Numbered from the stretch's first letter, positions 24,567 to 34,729 are shown. The stretch is 64,000 bases of DNA from Methylomonas sp. (GCF_023228165.1 NZ_JALOBS010000008.1:62001-126000), one strand, 5' to 3'. A program made the numbers and translations. Notes: generated from the letters alone by a model not told the origin.

Positions 24567-27368
24567 ATGTCCCGCATACCCGATTACGACGACAAAACCC
24601 TACGCGCCAACATTCGCTTGTTAAAAGGCATGCTGGATAACGTTATGAAAAACCAGGCCAATCACAAAGTGGCGGAAATTGTCGAACAGTTGCAGCGCCA
24701 ATTTACCGTTCTGCAACGGGACAACAACCCAGCCAAGCGTCAGCAAATACTCAAAACGCTGCAACATTTACCGGCGGAAACCTTGAGCGAAGTAATCCGG
24801 GCCTTTAGTTTGTACTTCAGTTTGTTGAATATCGCCGAAGAATCCACGCAATTGCAGCTCCGCCGCCACCAGATCGAAAAAAATAAACACTACTGGCGCG
24901 GCTCTTTTCACGACACCCTGCTGGCCTTCAAAAACGCCGGCGTCAGTGCCGAACAACTGCAACCCCTGCTGGACGACTTGCATTATCTGCCTGTCATGAC
25001 CGCGCATCCGACGGAAGCCAAACGCCGCACCGTGCGAGGCGCCTTGCGTAGCGTGTTTGTCAGTCACGAAAAATTACAAAATAGCGGTATCAAGGGTTAT
25101 TTTCGCGATGTCGCCCTGGAACGACTGCAGAGCCAAATTCAGTTATTGTGGAAAACCGATGAAGTACGTGCGCACAGCATGGGCGTAATCGATGAAATCG
25201 ACTCGGGGCTGTTTTATTTCCCGCTATCGCTGTTCGAAGCCACCGCGCAGGTATACCGCAACTTTCAGCGGGCCTTGGTCGACGTCTACGGCAGCGATGC
25301 AGCGACGAAAGTCAATATCCCCAGTTTTTTAAACTTCGGCTCCTGGATAGGCGGCGACCGCGACGGCAACCCCAACGTCAAACCGCATACCACCGCGCTG
25401 GCATTGCGTCTGCAAGCCCGCACCATCGCCAGGGAATATCTGCGCCGTATCGACATTTTGCTTGAACAGCTGGCTTATTCCCACGGCATGTGCCAACCCA
25501 CCGAAGCATTTTTGCAAAGCCTGCAAAACGACCGGGAACTGCTCGGCGACACCGCCATAGCACTGGAACGCAACTGTCTGCAAGAGCCCTACCGACATAA
25601 ACTGTCTTTAATGAAATTCCGCATGCACCGGCGCCTGGAGTTGATCGAACAACGTCTTGCCGGCGACAGTTCGCAATCCGATGATCAGGCCTATAACAAT
25701 ATTCAGGCCTTCCACGCCGACTTATACCTGATCCGCGAATCTTTGATCAGCCATGGCGACCAGGCCATTGCCGATCGCGACTTGCAGGACTTGATTCGCC
25801 TGGTGGACATTTTCGGTTTCCACCTGATGCAATTGGATGTGCGCCAGGAATCCACCCGGCACAGTCAGGCTGTCGCGGAAATCCTATCGGCCGGCCTGGG
25901 CATAGACTATTTGAACATGGACGAAGACCAGCGCATGCAAGTACTGAGCGAAGCCATCGCCATTCCCGGCGGACTGGGATACGACGCCAGCACGCTCAGC
26001 CCGGCTACCGTGGAAACCCTGGACGTGTTTCAGGTGATGGCGCAAATGCGCCGCGAAATCGGCAACGACTGCTTTAGCCGCTATGTCATTTCCATGACCC
26101 ATTCGGCCAGCCATATCATGGAAGTGCTGCTGCTGGCCGCCCAAAACGGTTTGGCCGGACGTATTAGCGGTCAATGGTATTGCCATATCGGCGTCAGCCC
26201 ATTATTCGAGACCATCGAAGACCTCAACCACATCGATAGCGTCTTGCGCGGCCTGCTGTCGCAACCGGTATACCGGGCCTTGCTGACGGCCTCCGGGCTG
26301 CGCCAGGAAGTGATGCTGGGCTATTCGGATTCCTGCAAGGACGGCGGCATTTTGGCTTCGGCCTGGGGACTGTACCGCGCTCAGCAACAGGTAACCGCTA
26401 TTTCAGACGATGTAGGGATTCCCTGCCGTTTGTTCCATGGCCGCGGCGGCACCATCGGCCGCGGCGGCGGCCCTACTCACGAAGCGATTCTGGCCCAACC
26501 GCCGGCCACCGTGCGCGGACAGATCAAATTTACCGAGCAGGGCGAAGTGCTGTTTTACCGCTACAACAACATGGAAACCGCTATTTATGAGTTGACCATG
26601 GGCGCTACCGGCCTGATGAAAGCCAGCATCAGTTTGATCCAGCCGGTCGAGCCCGATCAAGCCGATAACCTGGCCTTGATGGGCGAACTGGCGCAATTGG
26701 GCGAACGCAGTTACCGGCAGCTGACTGAACATACCCCAGGTTTTCTGGATTATTTTTACGAAGCCACACCGGTACAGGAAATCGGTCAATTAAACATTGG
26801 CTCCCGACCTTCCCACCGCAAGAAACAGGACCGTTCCAAATACTCGGTGCGGGCCATTGCCTGGGTGTTCGCCTGGGCCCAGTCCCGGCAAACCTTTCCG
26901 GCCTGGTACGGTATCGGTTCCAGCCTGGAAAGCTACTGTGCAGGCAACCCGGAACGTTTGAACGCCTTGCGCGAGTTATACAAAAACTGGCCGTTTTTCC
27001 GCAACCTGCTCAGCAATGCCCAAATGGCCCTCAGCAAGTCCGATATGACTATTGCCGAAGAGTACAGCAGCCTGTGCAGCGACCCGGAAGTAGGCAAACG
27101 CGTGCACAGCCTGATTGCCAGCGAACACCGCCGCTGCGTGGATTGGGTATTGGAAATCGCCGAGTGCGACCAATTGCTGGCGGAAAATCCGGAACTGGCT
27201 GCCTCCTTGCGCCGCCGTAACGACTACCTGGGGCCTTTAAATTACATGCAGGCCGGTTTGCTGCGCGCGCTTAACGAAGACGAGGATGCCAACGGCCAAA
27301 GCCGCTGGATGAATCCTTTGCTGCGCACTATCAATGCCATCGCGGCAGGCATGCGCAACACCGGTTAA
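24567..27368 (+). CDS. ppc: Phosphoenolpyruvate carboxylase
   Basis: 933 residues, full length. Key segments are present: the catalytic-His region VMTAHPTEAKRRT, GGDRDGNPNV, the SDSCKDGG loop, the mobile loop FHGRGGTIGRGGGPTHEAI and the family's C-terminal ending MRNTG. It carboxylates phosphoenolpyruvate with bicarbonate to give oxaloacetate, an anaplerotic step important for methylotrophs. A beta-carbonic anhydrase gene follows, which would supply bicarbonate. AGGA precedes the ATG. Confidence 0.97.
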   Translation: MSRIPDYDDKTLRANIRLLKGMLDNVMKNQANHKVAEIVEQLQRQFTVLQRDNNPAKRQQILKTLQHLPAETLSEVIRAFSLYFSLLNIAEESTQLQLRRHQIEKNKHYWRGSFHDTLLAFKNAGVSAEQLQPLLDDLHYLPVMTAHPTEAKRRTVRGALRSVFVSHEKLQNSGIKGYFRDVALERLQSQIQLLWKTDEVRAHSMGVIDEIDSGLFYFPLSLFEATAQVYRNFQRALVDVYGSDAATKVNIPSFLNFGSWIGGDRDGNPNVKPHTTALALRLQARTIAREYLRRIDILLEQLAYSHGMCQPTEAFLQSLQNDRELLGDTAIALERNCLQEPYRHKLSLMKFRMHRRLELIEQRLAGDSSQSDDQAYNNIQAFHADLYLIRESLISHGDQAIADRDLQDLIRLVDIFGFHLMQLDVRQESTRHSQAVAEILSAGLGIDYLNMDEDQRMQVLSEAIAIPGGLGYDASTLSPATVETLDVFQVMAQMRREIGNDCFSRYVISMTHSASHIMEVLLLAAQNGLAGRISGQWYCHIGVSPLFETIEDLNHIDSVLRGLLSQPVYRALLTASGLRQEVMLGYSDSCKDGGILASAWGLYRAQQQVTAISDDVGIPCRLFHGRGGTIGRGGGPTHEAILAQPPATVRGQIKFTEQGEVLFYRYNNMETAIYELTMGATGLMKASISLIQPVEPDQADNLALMGELAQLGERSYRQLTEHTPGFLDYFYEATPVQEIGQLNIGSRPSHRKKQDRSKYSVRAIAWVFAWAQSRQTFPAWYGIGSSLESYCAGNPERLNALRELYKNWPFFRNLLSNAQMALSKSDMTIAEEYSSLCSDPEVGKRVHSLIASEHRRCVDWVLEIAECDQLLAENPELAASLRRRNDYLGPLNYMQAGLLRALNEDEDANGQSRWMNPLLRTINAIAAGMRNTG

Positions 27369-27373
27369 AGGGG

Positions 27374-27412
27374 ATAGTCAGTCGGATAAGGTTTAGTTAT
27401 CCGGCTGACTAT
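27374..27412 (+). repeat. Long stem-loop between ppc and the carbonic anhydrase gene
   Basis: Arms ATAGTCAGTCGGATAA (27374-27389) and TTATCCGGCTGACTAT (27397-27412) pair over 16 positions with one G-U wobble; the loop is 7 bases. It begins six bases after the ppc stop. No T run follows, so it may be an RNA-stability or processing element, or a weak terminator. Confidence 0.7.
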
Positions 27413-27446
27413 GCTGAATTGATTTATTGACATTCCAAGGGCACTC

Positions 27447-28082
27447 ATGAAAACGTTAACTCAAGAAATGCAAGCTGCCATCACGCCCAACATGGCTTTG
27501 TCCTTATTAAAAACCGGCAATCAGCGCTTTCTCAACAATTTAAAAATCAATCGCAATTTACTGCAACAGGCCAACGAAACCTCCGACGGTCAACACCCGT
27601 TTGCGGTAATTCTAAGCTGCATCGATTCCCGCACCTCGGTGGAACTGATCTTCGACCAAGGCTTGGGCGACGTATTCAGCATACGCATAGCCGGCAACAT
27701 CATCAATGAAGACATACTGGGCAGTATGGAATTTGGCTGCCAGGTAGCGGGTGCCAAAATCATCGTGGTGTTGGGCCATAGCAATTGTGGCGCTATCAAA
27801 GGCGCTTGCGATCATGTGGAAATGGGCAATTTAACCGCCCTGCTCAGCAAAATTCAGCCTGCGATTTACGATGAAAAAACCGAACAATCTAATCGCAGCT
27901 CCAGCAACGACACTTTTGTGCAAAACGTCGCCGAAATCAATGTCAAGCGTACCGTCAAATCCATCCAGGAACGTAGCCCGATTTTAAAACAACTTATTGA
28001 GACAGGGGCTTGCGGCATTATCGGCGGCATGCATGACATTAGTACCGGTGAAGTGATTTTTTATGAAAAAAACTTCAAATGA
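27447..28082 (+). CDS. Beta-class carbonic anhydrase
   Basis: 211 residues. The zinc ligands of beta enzymes are visible as Cys 58 (in LSCIDSR, with the Asp-Arg dyad D60/R62), His 111 and Cys 114 (in LGHSNCGA). It interconverts carbon dioxide and bicarbonate in the cytoplasm. Placed 78 bases after ppc, whose substrate is bicarbonate, it fits a shared carbon-fixation role. The Pho/Na-type regulators nearby show no visible sites in its leader. Confidence 0.93.
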   Translation: MKTLTQEMQAAITPNMALSLLKTGNQRFLNNLKINRNLLQQANETSDGQHPFAVILSCIDSRTSVELIFDQGLGDVFSIRIAGNIINEDILGSMEFGCQVAGAKIIVVLGHSNCGAIKGACDHVEMGNLTALLSKIQPAIYDEKTEQSNRSSSNDTFVQNVAEINVKRTVKSIQERSPILKQLIETGACGIIGGMHDISTGEVIFYEKNFK

Positions 28083-28258
28083 TGGCTAACGCTCGTCGCT
28101 TAAGCCAAAGGCGTCGACATATTTTTCCGCTACCGCCCCTGAATTAAGATTTCGAAATCCATTCTTGATTACCCAGCAAAGCAAAACGAATCCGCCCATG
28201 ATAGCCGTCGTTAATTACCTGACTTTAGGCCTTTTTCAATTACATATACCTTGAGTCT

Positions 28259-28933
28259 ATGAGAGTTTTACTTGTCGAAGATGATCGGGCTTTGGCCGAT
28301 GGGCTTTCTCGCAGCTTCATCGATTGGGGATTCGATGTCACGCTGGCAACAACCGGAGCCTATGCCGATACGGCGTTACGCACACAACCTTATGACTTGG
28401 TTATGCTCGATCTAGGCTTGCCGGATAGCGACGGCCTGGAACTATTGCGCCAGCTAAGGGCACGAAAATCGGCAGTTCCGGTCCTGATTCTAACCGCTCG
28501 GGATGGACTCAATGATAGGGTGAAGGGCCTGGGACTCGGTGCGGACGATTACATGACCAAACCGTTTGAACTTCAGGAACTGGAAGCACGGGTTCGAGCC
28601 CTGCTGCGCCGCAGCCACGGCGGTTTTAATCATGACATTGTGGTTGGCAGGCTGATTTTTGACACCCTCAAGCAACAAATCAAGGTTGATGACATACCCA
28701 TATTATTGCCCTCCCGTGAATTCGGCGTATTGGAGGCCTTGTTGTTACAAATGGGCCGTGTCGTCAGCAAGGATAGCATTGCCCAACGACTGGCCGTGCA
28801 CGCGGACGAGTTGGCCGACAACGCCATCGAAGTCTATATCCACCGCCTACGTAAACGCCTGATACCTGTTGGCATTAATATCAGAACAATAAGAGGGCTC
28901 GGCTATCTGCTAGAGCAAAACAAAGATGCCTAA
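28259..28933 (+). CDS. OmpR-family response regulator (TctD/QseB-like)
   Basis: 224 residues. Receiver domain with the acidic pocket (VEDD), phosphoacceptor Asp in VMLDLGLPDSDG, Thr/Lys positions (LTARD, TKPFELQEL), followed by a winged-helix DNA-binding domain ending TIRGLGYLLE. It overlaps the next gene, its kinase, by eight bases. The RND efflux operon starts about 1.5 kb downstream and has an 11-bp-period repeat in its leader that fits binding by this type of regulator. Confidence 0.92.
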   Translation: MRVLLVEDDRALADGLSRSFIDWGFDVTLATTGAYADTALRTQPYDLVMLDLGLPDSDGLELLRQLRARKSAVPVLILTARDGLNDRVKGLGLGADDYMTKPFELQELEARVRALLRRSHGGFNHDIVVGRLIFDTLKQQIKVDDIPILLPSREFGVLEALLLQMGRVVSKDSIAQRLAVHADELADNAIEVYIHRLRKRLIPVGINIRTIRGLGYLLEQNKDA

Positions 28934-30317
28934 ACCTCGGAGCCTGAGAGCACAGCTACTATCGCGCCTCACATTGCCATTACTCTTGGTGGTTATCCTG
29001 GATGCTTCGGTATCCTATTTTGTGGCACTGCATTATGCAGACCTTGCCTATGACCGCTGGCTGCTGGATTCGGCAAATTCCCTGGTCCAGCAAATCAAAA
29101 CCCAAAAAAATAAACTGACTCTGGAACTATCGCCTAGTGCTATCGAAGTGTTTCGCTGGGACGAGATTGATAAAACTTTTTTTAAGGTAGAGTCGCAAAC
29201 ATCCGGCTTCATTGCCGGTGACAAGGCCCTCCCCAGTCCGACATTCTCATTATTGAAACAACATGAACCCTTATTTTTCGATGGCACATACCAGGATAAG
29301 CCGGTCAGAATCGTCGCCATCCTCACAACACCGCGGCAAAGCACGGAGACTGTAATCATTTCAGTAGCCGAGACATTGAATAAACGGCGCAGCATGATGA
29401 GTGAACTATTTTTAGCCGTTGTAATGCCTCAAGTGCTGCTGTTGTTTATTACCGGCTTACATGTCTGGACGGGCATCAATCGCGGACTCAAACCCCTACA
29501 TGAGCTGGTAAAACGCCTTTCGCAAAGATCGGCCCGTGACTTAAAGCCCATTCCGGATTCCGACCTGCCGTTTGAGGTGCATTTGCTAACCCACACCATC
29601 AATAGCTTATTGCAAAAACTGGCGGCAACCGTGCTCAGTCAGCAACGCTTCATTGAAAATGCCGCCCATCAACTACGCACACCTCTGGCCGGGCTCAAAG
29701 TACAGGCAGAACGCGCCCTTCTGGCCAAGGATGTAAACAGCATGGAACCGGCATTACAACACATTAAAAACGCCGCCGACCGGGTGGCCCACCTCAGCAC
29801 GCAATTACTGGTCCTGGCACGCTCAGAGTCGGTTTCAATGGGTGGACCGGAGTTTAGCCGACTCGATTTAACCGACCTGGCGCGCGAATGTTGCATGGAC
29901 TGGGTGCCACGGTCACTTGAAAGCGATATTGAGCTGGAGTTTGATGCACCGCCGACCGCCGCCTTTGTCATCGGAGACCCCACCTTGCTACGCGAATTGC
30001 TCAATAATTTGCTGGATAACGCCGTGCGTTATGGACAATCCGGCAGCCGAATCAAGGTCGAAGTTGAAACCCAGCCCCAAACCCTGCTGATTGTTGAAGA
30101 CAATGGACCGGGCATCGCCCCCGGAGAAATGGAAAAGGTTTTTGAGCGTTTTTATCGCGTTCCCGGCAGCCCGGGAGAAGGCTGCGGCCTTGGGCTGGCC
30201 ATAGTCAAGGAAATTGCCGACCTTCACCAGGCCCGGGCAAAAATAGGCGCCTCCCCTACTGGTCGTGGTACTCGCGTTAGTATTTTATTTAACCATGCCG
30301 CCTTAAAACAGAGCTAA
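28926..30317 (+). CDS. Sensor histidine kinase (TctE/QseC-like)
   Basis: 463 residues. N-terminal membrane span, periplasmic sensing part of about 125 residues of the 2CSK_N type, second span (about 160-180), HAMP-like linker, H-box NAAHQLRTPLAGLKVQAE, N-box LLNNLLDNAVRYG, and G-boxes VEDNGPGIAP and GCGLGLAIV. It is the partner of the overlapping response regulator. Given the following efflux operon, metal sensing is a reasonable inference, although TctE kinases classically sense tricarboxylates. Confidence 0.92.
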   Translation: MPKPRSLRAQLLSRLTLPLLLVVILDASVSYFVALHYADLAYDRWLLDSANSLVQQIKTQKNKLTLELSPSAIEVFRWDEIDKTFFKVESQTSGFIAGDKALPSPTFSLLKQHEPLFFDGTYQDKPVRIVAILTTPRQSTETVIISVAETLNKRRSMMSELFLAVVMPQVLLLFITGLHVWTGINRGLKPLHELVKRLSQRSARDLKPIPDSDLPFEVHLLTHTINSLLQKLAATVLSQQRFIENAAHQLRTPLAGLKVQAERALLAKDVNSMEPALQHIKNAADRVAHLSTQLLVLARSESVSMGGPEFSRLDLTDLARECCMDWVPRSLESDIELEFDAPPTAAFVIGDPTLLRELLNNLLDNAVRYGQSGSRIKVEVETQPQTLLIVEDNGPGIAPGEMEKVFERFYRVPGSPGEGCGLGLAIVKEIADLHQARAKIGASPTGRGTRVSILFNHAALKQS

Positions 30318-30410
30318 ACCAAGAGGCATTAAAAACAACCGGGCGATAAAAACCAGCCCCCCCCCTGCACACCTCAAATACCGATGCAGGCCACCATGAT
30401 CATCAATCTG

Positions 30411-30441
30411 TAAGGTTCATGAAAGGTTGGATTGTTAGGAT
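30411..30441 (+). promoter_or_regulatory. Direct-repeat operator and promoter for the RND efflux operon
   Basis: AAGGTT occurs at 30412-30417 and again at 30423-30428, exactly 11 bases apart, within TAAGGTTCATGAAAGGTT. This spacing and sequence recall the tandem boxes bound by PmrA/QseB/CopR-type OmpR-family regulators. A TAGGAT at 30436-30441 could be the -10 element, about 17 bases from the first repeat, which would then sit at -35. The regulator encoded at 28259 is the obvious candidate. Confidence 0.5.
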
Positions 30442-30494
30442 ATCGGGTCAATTACATCACTTATGACTGAATACGGTATTTCGGGCGAATTTCT

Positions 30495-31610
30495 ATGCGA
30501 TTAATTTATTGGTTCAGTTTTTGCTGTTTTTTAATGCTTGCCGGCTGCGAACAAGATAAGCCGGTGTCAGCGGTTCAACCTAGACTAGCGGAAGCAGAAA
30601 ATGACAATTTAAAGCACACTGTCATGCTTCGCCCCGAATCGTTACCTTATATAAAAATCCAGGAAATCCAGCCCGAAGCATTCGCCGGCGCCATTTCGGC
30701 ACCGGCGCGGGTGGATTTTCGGGCGCAGGCAGTCTCAACCGCCGGCACCGTCGTGGCCGGGCGGGTCAGCAAGATTCATGTGCAGATCGGCGACCGCATC
30801 AAGGCGGATGCGCCGCTGGCAACCTTGGCCAGCGTGGAAGCGGCGCAAATGCGTTCCGATTACGACAGGGCCGCAGCCGAATTGGCACGCGCCGAAGATC
30901 ATCTGCGGCGGCAACTGGAAATGCAGCGAACCGGCGTGGGGCTGGAAATCGAACGGGTGGAAGCCGAAACCCAGCTCAAACAGGCCCGTACCGAGCTGGC
31001 GCGCAGCCAGGATTTTCTAAACCTGTTGGGCGATGGCAAAGCTACCGAAGTGATCGTACGCGCCCCGATGGATAGCATGGTGTTGAAGGCGCACGTATCG
31101 ACCGGGGCTGCGGTAGCTGGCGGTTCGCCGTTATTCGATTTAGGCGAACCTTCCGCCGCCTGGATCATCGCCGACGTGTTCGAAAAAGATTTGCTGTTGG
31201 TGGAAATAGGCGCCAAGGCCATCATCGAACTGGCTTCGCTGCCCGAGCCGATACTGGGGCATGTGGTCGCCGAAAGCGCGGCCATCCAGACCGAACTGCG
31301 GCGAGCCTCGGTGTTCATCGAACCGGACGATCCGAAAATACCGTTACGGCCCGGCATGTATGCCCGGGTAAGCATCGAAGCCTCGACCCCGAATCGCATC
31401 ATCCTGCCTACCACAGCGGTGTTAATCAAGGATGGCCGGGAAACCGTGGTGTATCTGGAAGTCGCGCCCGGTCGTTTCCAAATGCGTCCGGTACAGATAG
31501 GCGCGGCTCGGGAAGGCATGACACCGATACTCAAGGGCTTGGCCGGCGGAGAACGCGTGGTGATCAGCGGAGCGCTGCTGATCGATAGCGAAGCCGCGTT
31601 GTTGCTGTAG
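30495..31610 (+). CDS. RND efflux periplasmic adaptor, CzcB/CusB-like lipoprotein
   Basis: 371 residues. Lipobox LAGC (Cys 18) makes it an outer-leaflet-facing lipoprotein of the inner membrane. It has the membrane-fusion order: lipoyl-like half (GTVVAGRVSKIHVQIGDRIKADAPLATL), helical hairpin (about 115-175), second lipoyl half, beta-barrel (ADVFEKDLLLVEIG) and membrane-proximal domain. No His/Met-rich metal-binding extension is visible. It links the inner-membrane pump to the outer-membrane channel. The next gene starts 11 bases downstream. Confidence 0.9.
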   Translation: MRLIYWFSFCCFLMLAGCEQDKPVSAVQPRLAEAENDNLKHTVMLRPESLPYIKIQEIQPEAFAGAISAPARVDFRAQAVSTAGTVVAGRVSKIHVQIGDRIKADAPLATLASVEAAQMRSDYDRAAAELARAEDHLRRQLEMQRTGVGLEIERVEAETQLKQARTELARSQDFLNLLGDGKATEVIVRAPMDSMVLKAHVSTGAAVAGGSPLFDLGEPSAAWIIADVFEKDLLLVEIGAKAIIELASLPEPILGHVVAESAAIQTELRRASVFIEPDDPKIPLRPGMYARVSIEASTPNRIILPTTAVLIKDGRETVVYLEVAPGRFQMRPVQIGAAREGMTPILKGLAGGERVVISGALLIDSEAALLL

Positions 31611-31621
31611 GAGACACGGCC

Positions 31622-34600
31622 ATGCTGAGGATAATAATTGAATATTGCGTGCACCGCCGGGTTGCCGTCATGGTACTGACCTGCGTTATTGCCTTGTTCG
31701 GTATCCACGCCTATCTGGAAACTCCGATCGAAGCCTATCCCGATGTCACCAATACCCAGGTCACCGTTATCAGTCTGATGCCGGGTTATGCGCCGGAGGA
31801 GGTGGAGCGGCAGGTAACGGTTCCTCTGGAAAGAGTGCTTAACGGCACGCCGGGCATGTTACAGATGCGCAGCCAAAGCTTGTTCGGCTTATCGCTGGTG
31901 ACCATTACTTTCCAGGATGACGTCGATAGCTTTCATTCCCGCACCCTGATTTCCGAACGCATGTCCGGCGCCGATCTGCCGGAATCGGTCCAGCCGGTAC
32001 TGGCCCCGGATTACACCCCGCTCGGAGAAATCTACAAATTCACCGTCACCAGCGACCGCCATTCGCTGTACGCACTGCGTTCCGAAATGGAGTGGAACAT
32101 CTCCCGCGTACTGCGCCAAGTGCAGGGTGTGGCCGATGTGCTGACGTTCGGCGGTTACTACAAGGAAATTCATGTCGAAATCGATCCCATCCGCCTGGAT
32201 TCATTCGGACTGACCCTGGAAGAAGTCAACCAGGCTATCGCCAGCTCGAATCGCAACGTCGGCGCGGGCTTTTTGCGGCACGGCGATCAGCAAATCGTGA
32301 TCCGTAGCCTGGGTAATTTGACCACCCCTGAAGACCTGAAAAAAATTGTCCTGAAAAGTGTCGGCGGCACCCCGGTCACAGTCGGCGATGTATCAAGGCT
32401 GGTGCAAGCGTACACGCCACGCCAGGGCGCGGTTGGCCTGAATGATCAGAAGGAAGCCGTGGAAGGCATCGTGCTGTTGCGTCGCGGACAAAACCCTACA
32501 CGCGTGTTGGCGGCCGTACATGAAAAGATCGAGGAGCTCAACACCCGTATTCTGCCGGCCGGCATGCAGCTGGTACCGTTTCTGGATCGCACCGAATTGG
32601 TCGATAAGACCTTACACACGGTCTATGAAAACTTGTTGCACGGTTTCGTATTGGTCGTCGGTGTGGTGTGGCTGTTCCTGCGTAGCATCCGCTGTTCGTT
32701 GATCGTGGCCTGCATCATCCCCTTGTCGCTATTGATTGCCTTTAGCGGACTTTACCAGTTGGGGCTACCCGCCAATCTGATATCGATGGGCGCCATCGAC
32801 TTCGGCATCATTCTGGACGGCGCAGTGGTACTAGTCGAAAACGTCATTCATCAGGCCAATCATCAAAAGCCCAGGAACCATAGACAAATGGTGCAATTGA
32901 TAGTCAATGCCGCCTTCGATGTGGCTAAACCGACATTTTTTGCAATGTTAATCATTATCGCCGCACTGTTGCCGGTATTCACCCTGGAGCGGGTGGAAGG
33001 CCGCATTTTTCGCCCCCTGGCTTTGACTTACAGTTTTGCCCTGGTAGGCGGCCTGGCCTTTGCGCTAACCTTGGTGCCGGCGCTGTGCGCGGCCTGGATT
33101 CGCCCCAAACACGCCATGCTGGCGGAGCCAGGTTTTCTGGTTCTTTTGCGAAATGCTTATGCCAGGCTGCTGCGAGGGGTATTGCAGCGCCGCCGCGCCA
33201 CACTGACGGCGGCCGCCATCCTGCTGCTGGTCGGAGCGGGTGCGGCAGCAAGATTGGGCAGCGAGTTTCTGCCCGAGCTGGATGAAGGCGACGTACATGT
33301 ATTCGTCGAAATGCCGGCCAGTATCTCCCTGGCAAAAGGACAGGATATTTTGCTGGACATGCGCGAACGCTTGCTGCGCTTTCCGGAAGTCAAAGGCATA
33401 CTCAGTCAACAGGGACGCTCCGAGGACGGCACCGATAACGAAGGTGTCAACATGAGCGAGACCTTCGTGCATCTCAAACCGCACGAGCAATGGCGGCCCG
33501 GTTGGCACAAAGAAGCCTTGGTAGATGCGATGCGGGAATCTTTACTCGCAATACCCGGCGTTCGCTTCAATTTCTCGCAACCGATCAAGGACAATGTCGA
33601 GGAAGCCGTCAGCGGGGTACGCGGCAAGGTGGTATTAAAGATTTACGGCACCGACCTGGAGCTCATGCGCGGCACGCTGGAACAGGCAAAAAGTATACTG
33701 AAAGACCTCCCCGGCGTCATCGATCTCGATCTGTATCGCGAGTCTATCGTGCCGCAGTTGCAGATCAGACTGGATCGAACGGCACTGGCCCGCCAGGGTA
33801 TTATGGTCGATACCGCTCAGGACACCATAGAAACCGGATTGGCCGGCAAAGTGGTCACCGAACTTTGGCAAGACGAGCGGCCGGCACCGGTGCGGGTGAT
33901 TTTGCCGCTTACCGAACGCAGCGATACGGATCAGATTGCCGGCTTGATGCTGCCTACCCCAACGGGTGCCCGTATCCCGTTGCGGGAAGTAGCCGATATG
34001 CCGATAGAACGCGGCAGGACCTCCATCGAACGGGAAGCCAACCGCCGCTTTATGGCACTGAAATTCAACGTCGAGGGGCGCGATCTGGGGTCCGTGGTAC
34101 AGGATGCCATGGCTGCGATCGAAGGCCGCATCGAGGTGCCGGAAGGCCACTTTTTGCTCTGGGGCGGCGAGTTCGAGAACCAGCAGCGCGCCATGACCAG
34201 ACTCGGTGTCGTGGTGCCGGTTGCGGTATTGATTGTGCTCGGCTTGCTGTATGGCGCCCTGCAATCGGCACGCAGCGCAATTGCAATTTTACTCTGCGCA
34301 CCCTTCGCCATGACGGGTGGACTGTTTTTGCTGTTGTTTTCCGGGATTTCCCTGTCGGTGAGCGCCGCTATCGGCTTCATTGCCTTATTGGGACAGGTAT
34401 CCCTGATGGGCTTGTTGGTGTTAAGTGCGATCGAAGCCCGCCGCCACCAGGGACTCATGCTGAGCGATGCGATTCTGAGCGGCGCCACCGAACGCCTGCG
34501 CCCGGTATTGATGGCATCCATGCTGGCGTTGCTCGGCCTGCTACCGATGGCCGTTTCCAGCGGTATCGGCAGCGAGACTCAGCAACCCTTTGCCGTGGTG

Positions 34601-34729
34601 ATTGTCGGCGGTATGTTCACCACTTTTTTTGTGGCGATGCTGGTGCTGCCGGTGATTTATGCCTATATCACCCCCAAACATCTGCTTAGCCCGGAACAAG
34701 CCGATGAATTGCTGGAGAACATTACATGA
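31622..34729 (+). CDS. Heavy-metal efflux RND pump, CzcA/CusA family
   Basis: 1035 residues, complete. The HME signature of transmembrane helix 4 is present (SMGAIDFGIILDGAVVLVENV), whose Asp relays protons. Also present are the LGSEFLPELDEGD region and QGRSEDGTDNEGVNMSE, which favour the CzcA (Co/Zn/Cd/Ni) branch over CusA, although metal choice is not settled by sequence reading. It exports cations from the periplasm or cytoplasm using the proton gradient. The stop overlaps the start of the following TolC-family gene by four bases. Confidence 0.93.
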   Translation: MLRIIIEYCVHRRVAVMVLTCVIALFGIHAYLETPIEAYPDVTNTQVTVISLMPGYAPEEVERQVTVPLERVLNGTPGMLQMRSQSLFGLSLVTITFQDDVDSFHSRTLISERMSGADLPESVQPVLAPDYTPLGEIYKFTVTSDRHSLYALRSEMEWNISRVLRQVQGVADVLTFGGYYKEIHVEIDPIRLDSFGLTLEEVNQAIASSNRNVGAGFLRHGDQQIVIRSLGNLTTPEDLKKIVLKSVGGTPVTVGDVSRLVQAYTPRQGAVGLNDQKEAVEGIVLLRRGQNPTRVLAAVHEKIEELNTRILPAGMQLVPFLDRTELVDKTLHTVYENLLHGFVLVVGVVWLFLRSIRCSLIVACIIPLSLLIAFSGLYQLGLPANLISMGAIDFGIILDGAVVLVENVIHQANHQKPRNHRQMVQLIVNAAFDVAKPTFFAMLIIIAALLPVFTLERVEGRIFRPLALTYSFALVGGLAFALTLVPALCAAWIRPKHAMLAEPGFLVLLRNAYARLLRGVLQRRRATLTAAAILLLVGAGAAARLGSEFLPELDEGDVHVFVEMPASISLAKGQDILLDMRERLLRFPEVKGILSQQGRSEDGTDNEGVNMSETFVHLKPHEQWRPGWHKEALVDAMRESLLAIPGVRFNFSQPIKDNVEEAVSGVRGKVVLKIYGTDLELMRGTLEQAKSILKDLPGVIDLDLYRESIVPQLQIRLDRTALARQGIMVDTAQDTIETGLAGKVVTELWQDERPAPVRVILPLTERSDTDQIAGLMLPTPTGARIPLREVADMPIERGRTSIEREANRRFMALKFNVEGRDLGSVVQDAMAAIEGRIEVPEGHFLLWGGEFENQQRAMTRLGVVVPVAVLIVLGLLYGALQSARSAIAILLCAPFAMTGGLFLLLFSGISLSVSAAIGFIALLGQVSLMGLLVLSAIEARRHQGLMLSDAILSGATERLRPVLMASMLALLGLLPMAVSSGIGSETQQPFAVVIVGGMFTTFFVAMLVLPVIYAYITPKHLLSPEQADELLENIT

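Noticed and set aside
33490..34689. A 399-codon plus-strand frame inside the CzcA-like gene
   Set aside because: It lies in another frame of a clear RND gene, has low-complexity Arg/Gly-rich content and no family resemblance; a product of codon bias.
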